This document shows positions 63,087-64,000 of a DNA stretch of 64,000 nucleotides, in pieces. This DNA is from a bacterium. Its GTDB lineage: Bacteria > Verrucomicrobiota > Verrucomicrobiia > Limisphaerales > UBA11358. The notes under the pieces are model-generated. The model was not told the origin of the DNA. It ran no database searches and saw nothing but the letters and a program-made list of their open reading frames with translations. The DNA is taken from NCBI GenBank assembly GCA_021780905.1, contig JAJXXW010000086.1:16700-80699 (forward strand), read 5' to 3'. A program made the translations under genes and the position numbers. Within the stretch, counting starts at the first letter, position 1; every line of letters starts with the position of its first letter.

Positions 63087-63171
63087 GCGCATATGGTGGA
63101 ATTGGCAGACACGCTACTTTGAGGTGGTAGTGCCGCAAGGCGTGCAGGTTCAAGTCCTGCTATGCGCACCA
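63087..63171 (+). tRNA. tRNA-Leu (anticodon GAG)
   Basis: The 85-nt sequence starts GCGCATA and ends TATGCGC-A-CCA (7-bp acceptor stem, encoded CCA). A long variable arm (TGCCGCAAGGCG), an anticodon stem CTACT/GGTAG with loop TTGAGGT (anticodon GAG) and a T arm with GTTCAAGTC are present, as expected of a class II tRNA-Leu. Confidence 0.95.
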
Positions 63172-63206
63172 CTTTTCCTTCGGAAATTGAGGGTTTGCTT
63201 GACTCC

Positions 63207-63239
63207 CGCACAGATTCCGCACAGATTCCGCACAGATTC
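63207..63239 (+). repeat. Three tandem copies of an 11-bp unit next to tRNA-Leu
   Basis: CGCACAGATTC occurs three times in a row (63207-63217, 63218-63228, 63229-63239), between tRNA-Leu and the integrase remnant. Tandem short repeats beside an int gene may be accessory binding sites. Confidence 0.85.
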
Positions 63240-63262
63240 TGCCCGAACCTGAACCCCCGAAA

Positions 63263-63790
63263 ATGAAATTTCCGAAGGTCATTCGCCACCGGAAAGCCGA
63301 GGTCACCATCTACGGCAAAAAGAAAAATTATGCTTTTTACCGGATTGCCTACCGGGCAGATGGGAAACGTCACTTGGTAAATTTCACGAAATACAGCGTT
63401 GCCTTAGCAGCTGCTGAGAAAAAAGCAAAAGAACTGGCCGAAGGCAGTCCTGTAGCTGCTTTAACTGCTGCTCAGGCGCGAGATGCGCTCACCGCATTTC
63501 AAATGCTGGATTCATAGCGGCATCAGGGCCAACGCCTTTCACTTTCATCGGTTGTTTCTGAATCCATTGAGTTGTCCAAAAAATTAGGTGACCGGACATT
63601 GCGTGAAGCTGTGGATGGCTTCGTTAAAACCGTCGCGACTGTTACGCGCATAGACGTTGGCAAAGCAGTAAAAGAATTTTTGCAAGCAGGAGATGAGCAC
63701 GCTAAAGCCAATGCGGGCCAACGAGCTCAGCTTTCGTCGAAATATGCCTACAACCGCCGGCTGCAACTTGAGAAATCTGCCGCCACTTTT
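63263..63790 (+). pseudogene. Amber-interrupted and truncated tyrosine integrase
   Basis: One reading frame runs from ATG 63263 through the N-terminal domain (MKFPKVIRHRKAEVTIYGKK, KNYAFYRIAYRADGKRHLVN) to TAG 63515-63517. It continues without frame change as ELSKKLGDRTLREAVDGFVK, TVATVTRIDVGKAVKEFL and AQLSSKYAYN...SAATFP, the core-binding domain of Verrucomicrobial tyrosine integrases. After about 63790 similarity ends and no catalytic domain is present. So one in-frame stop and a 3' deletion inactivate an integrase beside tRNA-Leu. Confidence 0.8.
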
Positions 63791-63833
63791 CCACCTTTTC
63801 GGCTCATCAAGGTATTGCTCGGGCTCGTTACAC

Positions 63834-63875
63834 TGTGTAACAGCGGATAAGATTTTCAGTTTGTGCTGTTACACA
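63834..63875. repeat. 11-bp inverted repeat between integrase and transposase remnants
   Basis: TGTGTAACAGC (63834-63844) and GCTGTTACACA (63865-63875) form an inverted repeat with a 20-nt centre. A second small palindrome, GTTACAC-T-GTGTAAC (63828-63842), overlaps it. It lies exactly between the two broken mobile-element genes. Confidence 0.75.
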
Positions 63876-63885
63876 TTTTCGGATC

Positions 63886-64000
63886 GCGGGTGCGGTTGGC
63901 GTGGGACAGGGTGTTTTTCGGCGGGGCCGTGGCCGCACGCAGCGCCGCCAACGGGCCGGAGTGAAGGCGCAGGGCGTCGCAGACGTCGTTGAGGCCGAGG
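63886..64000 (-). pseudogene. Partial IS4-family-like transposase at the window edge
   Basis: The minus strand from 64000 reads LGLNDVCDALRLHSGPLAAL followed by PPKNTLSHANRTRD, a segment typical of the N-terminal region of IS4-type (DUF4372) transposases, then turns into unrelated sequence at about 63886. The gene's start is outside the window and its downstream part is missing, so this copy is truncated at its inner end. Confidence 0.7.

Noticed and set aside
62890..63153. Antisense 87-codon frame over tRNA-Leu
   Set aside because: It runs through the tRNA gene and has no domain.

Overview
The window looks like a chromosome segment from a Verrucomicrobiota bacterium, most likely of the Pedosphaera/Limisphaerales type. 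The signs are a GC-rich Gram-negative genome with an LpxC-FabZ fusion and LpxA, McsA-McsB protein arginine kinase genes, a PEP-CTERM protein, secreted proteins full of NHL, RCC1 and Ig-like repeats, and a compact PilMNOPQ-like pilus or secretion cluster. This assignment rests on gene content, not on a marker gene.

Layout. 1-8434: a one-strand cluster of multihaem cytochromes, two NHL-propeller lipoproteins, an outer-membrane barrel and an OB-fold protein, resembling an outer-membrane electron conduit. 8.6-25.8 kb: mostly housekeeping genes (LptF/G permease, SDR, GAF protein, three tandem CNNM/CorC proteins, methyltransferase, OPT transporter, HU, Ser/Thr kinase, AguB, LpxA, LpxC-FabZ). 25.9-28.0 kb: a scrapyard of decayed gene pieces (GH95, a HEAT-like protein, CsgG-like, beta-propeller, a nuclease tail). 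28.5-31.2 kb: a small integrase module.

31.3-44.1 kb is an AT-richer genomic island bounded by a 44-bp duplication of the 3' part of tRNA-Glu. It has its own tyrosine integrase next to the intact tRNA and near-matching 56-bp direct repeats just inside both ends. It carries a PEP-CTERM protein, a 1299-aa RCC1/Ig/TIGR03790-like protein, a serine recombinase with a tiny repeat protein, and an operon of a zinc-ribbon protein and a DruA/DUF4338-like protein. It also holds three strongly palindromic non-coding segments. The largest, about 38.66-39.45 kb, has many nested stems, a three-way junction with a GAAA tetraloop, and G-U pairs that favour the + strand; it is the best candidate here for an undescribed large structured RNA.

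44.2-49.4 kb is core again: a branched-chain aminotransferase, mcsA-mcsB, a Usp protein, mntH and a divergent mntR with two matching palindromic operators, and a DUF971 protein. 49.5-60.7 kb is a minus-strand cluster of two prepilins, a PilX-like protein, PilM, N, O, P and Q-like proteins and a 1340-aa secreted protein, possibly its substrate. The window ends with a DUF2157-GDYXXLXY pair, tRNA-Leu, an integrase remnant interrupted by an amber codon, and a truncated IS4-type transposase.
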